A DNA stretch of 64,000 nt from Limnoperna fortunei (Eukaryota > Mollusca > Bivalvia > Mytilida > Modiolidae): contig OX104115.1 of assembly GCA_944474755.1 (NCBI GenBank), forward strand, positions 38,761,080-38,825,079, read 5' to 3'. The notes beneath the pieces are model-generated. The model worked only from the letters and a program-made list of their open reading frames with translations. It did not search any database and was not told where the DNA came from. Shown here in pieces: positions 60,780-64,000 of the stretch (within the stretch, counting starts at the first letter, position 1; the number at the start of each line of letters is the position of its first letter). The position numbers and the translations under genes were made by a program.

Positions 60780-61880
60780 TTCATAATATAGACACATGCA
60801 CCAAAAAATTTAAATTTTCGCATAAAAATCTATGTTTTTACACAAAAAGAACAAATGTCAAAAATTTGAGAGTCTCAAATAATTGATTTCACGTTTTAAT
60901 GCTATATTTATATAAGATAATAAACATGTCGAAAAATATAAAAGTTACATGTTATAGCTTTAGAACTGAATAATAGCGAGGTTTTCCCGAGATCGTCTCT
61001 GCAATTTAGAACAGCACCTAAACTGGTAATTAGTTTTATCTCTCCATTAATTTTCAGTGATGTGTTGAAACCGTTTATCACCTGAATGCGCCTAGATCAT
61101 TTTATATTGTACTTACTTCTATTAAAGTCAGTAGATTTAATTCAGTTAATTTTATTGGCAAGCAAATTAACGTTACATTAAAAACATAACTTTGTACCTA
61201 TTTGAAATAATTTAAAGGATTTTTTAAAAATTTTACACAGTGGGTTACATGTATTAGGTATAACGAATCTCATTTCAATCAGTCCAAGTGCTCCGGGAGG
61301 GTATGCAACTCCCTCTCCACGCGCGACACCCTCGTATTTTTCACCTTATAATCCAATAATGGCCATATCCGTAGGTATTCATATTCATGTAACAAGGAGA
61401 TGGTAATGTTCCGTAAGGGTAAACTAAGTCATAATGCCGACCATAAAATTTCCCAGTAATAAATTTAATCTTGCCCCTGTGGAACCTTGGTTAAGTGTCT
61501 TTTTTTGTGAGCAGACAATCCTCTCTCAAGGAAATCTGGAAAGTACGTGATCAATTGTAATAAGTATACTCCATATGCAGGTTATAGTCTGGCCAAATCC
61601 ACGAACAAATCTATATGTTTTTTTGGGGGTTTCCATTTTGGGATCTTGACTAAAGGTATTAGGGTCTTTTATCTAACGAATGTCTTAAAGAAGTGTTATT
61701 GTCAGAGAGATGTTGATTTTTAAATGATTTACCCGACAAAGCTAGGAAGCGCATACTTGAAGTCCTCTTTAAAAGGATGTCAGCCTACAATTCAAAAACC
61801 TGATCGCAGACCTTGTGAATATTACTTTGGGAGATGTAGAAAGCGAGTAGTCTCAGATAAAGCTAAGTTTTGTCATTCTA
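60780..61880. repeat. Diverged third copy of parts of the 18-20 kb region
   Basis: 60780-60930 matches 18205-18360 (TTTGAATA.TTCA..ATATAGACACATG, CACAAAAAGAAC, GAGTCTCAAATAATT). 61670-61880 matches 19650-19915 (AACGAATGTCTTAAA, GGAAGCGCATA, GATGTCAGCCTACAAT, CAGACCTTGTGA). The intervening part (61000-61600) shows little similarity. Confidence 0.65.
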
Positions 61881-62885
61881 CATAATACTTAATATTTTTG
61901 CCGTGGCAGTCATATTCAAATCAGCATTGAACCATACTTTATTGACACGTTAGACGTATACATTAAAAAGACATTCAACTAAAAGCGTATTTGTATGTGA
62001 AAATTATTTAATACAATTTTTATCTGAATCAAATACTTTGATCAATATTGTTAGATGTGTTTCTGAGAATACCTTGGCAAACTACGACGATTAATAACTT
62101 GTGTTTTTTCACGAAGAATCAGAAAAGTTTCTACCACGGGTAAAAGAACGAGCATGTTTTTCCTCCAAAACATACGAGAATGTTCCTACACAAGTTTCAC
62201 ATGCAATCTCCAATTCCCAATGGTTTAAATAATTAATTTGTTGTTGTGGACACCGTTTTAGCAATTAGATGCTCAACGAGTAGACGAATGCACACGAACT
62301 TATTTCAGTTCGGTAGTCTTAACTTGGCATAGTCTATTGAAGGAAGATATGTTAACCAGCTAAAGTAATTTAAAGTTAAATATTAAGCTAATTCGGATAT
62401 GATCGTCTACACAATTCCCGATATGTGGCTATCATGGAAAGACACTATGCATCTTATCCTTAAAATACAAATGAGTTGATGGACACAATAGGGCGGTGTT
62501 TTGTACCTATACGTGTCTGCAAATAAGGTAACCAAATGTGCGTCCTTGAGGAAATGAAGCACAAAGTAATGTTGCTTCCCGATGATGTCGACTGACTAAT
62601 GTTTGGCGTTAACATGGTCCCATAATTAAAACTATATTTTGTTATAGTACATAAATTTACTGCATTTGCTTACTTTCAGTTTTTGAAACATGTAACCCCT
62701 TGGTGACTTAAAGGTGACCGCCAACTGATTGTTGACGAAAAACGTCAGTCAAAGCATGAATCCGTCTTTCCTTTATAACAGTCACCGGTCAGTACGATCA
62801 ATCCATTAAAGAATTCGTCATTTAACTATATGCAGCGTTTTTTAGTTTACTTACGGCTACATATAATTTTAAATTCAGCGAGTAG
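61881..62885. other. Unassigned sequence
   Basis: No exon, repeat or RNA gene could be supported. Confidence 0.4.
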
Positions 62886-63245
62886 TTCATATTAGTACAG
62901 AAGTCTACAAATTATACCCAACATTTAATTATATGCAGCTTTTTGGATTTAAATATGGTCAGTATGTTGTTGCTTTTCTCGATTTGAGATTCAAATCCAC
63001 AACGTTCCCCAAATCCGACAATATTTTCATAAGCATAAGTCAATCAAGAGAAATGCAAATTGAATTGTCGTTACCAATAAGACTAAATCTGACAGTAATC
63101 AAACTCGTCATTTTGTATATTTTATATAGGATGATAAAATTACTTACAATACAGTTACGGTATGCAAGTTAGATATATCCAGACGTCTTAATATTGTGAC
63201 AACCAAATAATCTATTTATCTAGCAGATTTCACAGATATGTAATA
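62886..63245 (-). mobile_element. Degenerate relative of the 45.3-45.7 kb SINE and its flank
   Basis: TCTACAAATTATACCCAACA matches the 56-bp end at 45.3 kb. A collapsed tRNA-like part (CGATTTGAGATTCAAATCC..CCCCAAATCCGAC) matches the head, and GTCATTTTGTATATTTTATA to CTTAATATTGTGACAACC.. matches 45590-45700. The 79-codon frame across it is incidental. Confidence 0.55.
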
Positions 63246-64000
63246 TATACAGATGTAACTGATATGCAGAAAAAATACCAAATAATTTAAAATCTTCAAA
63301 TTAAAAGTAATACTGTTTTAAACAGATTTTACATAACAATAAAATTTGTTTGTATTTAAGATTTTATAAAAATATTTAAAAAAATGAATCCATGTTTGTC
63401 TCCACAAAACTAAATTAAAAAACTCTTTGAAAATCCTGGGCTTGTCTACTAGGTACGCGAATGTAATACTCATATTAACATTTCTTTATTTAGTACATGC
63501 ATTTTATCACATTGTTCTGGCCCATGTATCCCAAATTTAGATTTCACGCTGATTGATATTAGATTGATGTTTATCTGTCTTTTTTCAATGAAAAGATACA
63601 GTGCATGAATACATGTTGCAATGCGATAGTTCATTAAAATGCAACAAAAGGCTTGAAATGAAAATTATTTTCTTAAATACATTTTTTTTTCAAAAAACTA
63701 ATTAAATAAATACATGCGATAATGTAAATTAATGTTGATATTACTCCAATTCTTATGCTTGCGAGTGACAATAATTGAACTGTTTATGTATCGTCAATAT
63801 CACCTGATTCTAAGTTGATTATACCTATTTCAAAAATCATCCAAATTAACCCGTCAGACTTGTCCACACCAGTTTATTGACGGATGAACGGATTGAGAAC
63901 CATCTGAATTTATTAATGCTTTGCTGACAGATAATTGAGAAATAGGTGATTGTTGACTTGTTGCCAAAAAAAAAACATAACTGTTAAGGCAGCTTTACAT
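63246..64000. other. AT-rich window end, nothing recognised
   Basis: Homopolymer runs and no supported feature. Confidence 0.45.

Overview
The window looks like nuclear DNA of a bivalve mollusc, possibly a mytilid. It is AT-rich, genes are split by introns with GT-AG boundaries, and most of the space is decayed mobile DNA. The repeat content points the same way: tRNA-derived SINEs ending in a GCTGAAAAATTGCTG / GGCGTTAAAC tail, a 'GAGCGGCACTGATGAGCC' repeat, and an 'AAGGTCTTTCCC' hairpin repeat are types I associate with bivalves. The species is an inference and was not tested.

Layout. 0-6.7 kb: small tandem repeats, one orphan exon candidate (minus) and a SINE fragment. 6.77-8.91 kb: a two-exon voltage-gated potassium channel gene (plus), intact apart from a TAA in exon 1 that lies in a short insertion flanked by a 6-bp direct repeat. 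9.6-11.1 kb: dead reverse-transcriptase remnant. 11.7-12.2 kb: complete minus-strand SINE-like element with a 10-bp target duplication. 12.2-18.2 kb: mostly empty AT-rich DNA, ending in a degenerate last exon of a membrane-protein family.

18.26-34.85 kb is a direct tandem duplication of about 8 kb (copies 7.96 and 8.64 kb). Both copies carry the same SINEs, a fragment of a transposon-like 'HGKG' gene and a possible C-terminal exon. The junction has 3 bp of microhomology and the right breakpoint lies inside a common repeat.

36.4-46.0 kb (minus) holds exons of what I recall as a mollusc-expanded extracellular/membrane protein family: four consecutive ectodomain exons with matching splice phases (45.99 to 43.16 kb), then a Ser/Thr-rich stalk exon and a transmembrane exon (37.24 to 36.42 kb). 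Two nonsense codons interrupt it. Relics of the same family at 18.0, 54.9 and 60.5 kb suggest an old tandem gene array on this strand. Between the exons lies a 1.84-kb TIR element with an internal satellite (41.1-43.0 kb).

48.1-49.6 kb is an element with a hairpin at each end. 51.4-53.8 kb is a broken non-LTR retrotransposon. 54.4 kb is a SINE. 57.7-60.5 kb is a second tandem duplication (1.39 kb units) in a block paralogous to 16.8-20 kb. No rRNA gene, canonical tRNA gene or CRISPR array was seen. There is no operon logic here: the window is a gene-poor neighbourhood with one channel gene and a decaying gene-family array shaped by repeated segmental duplication.
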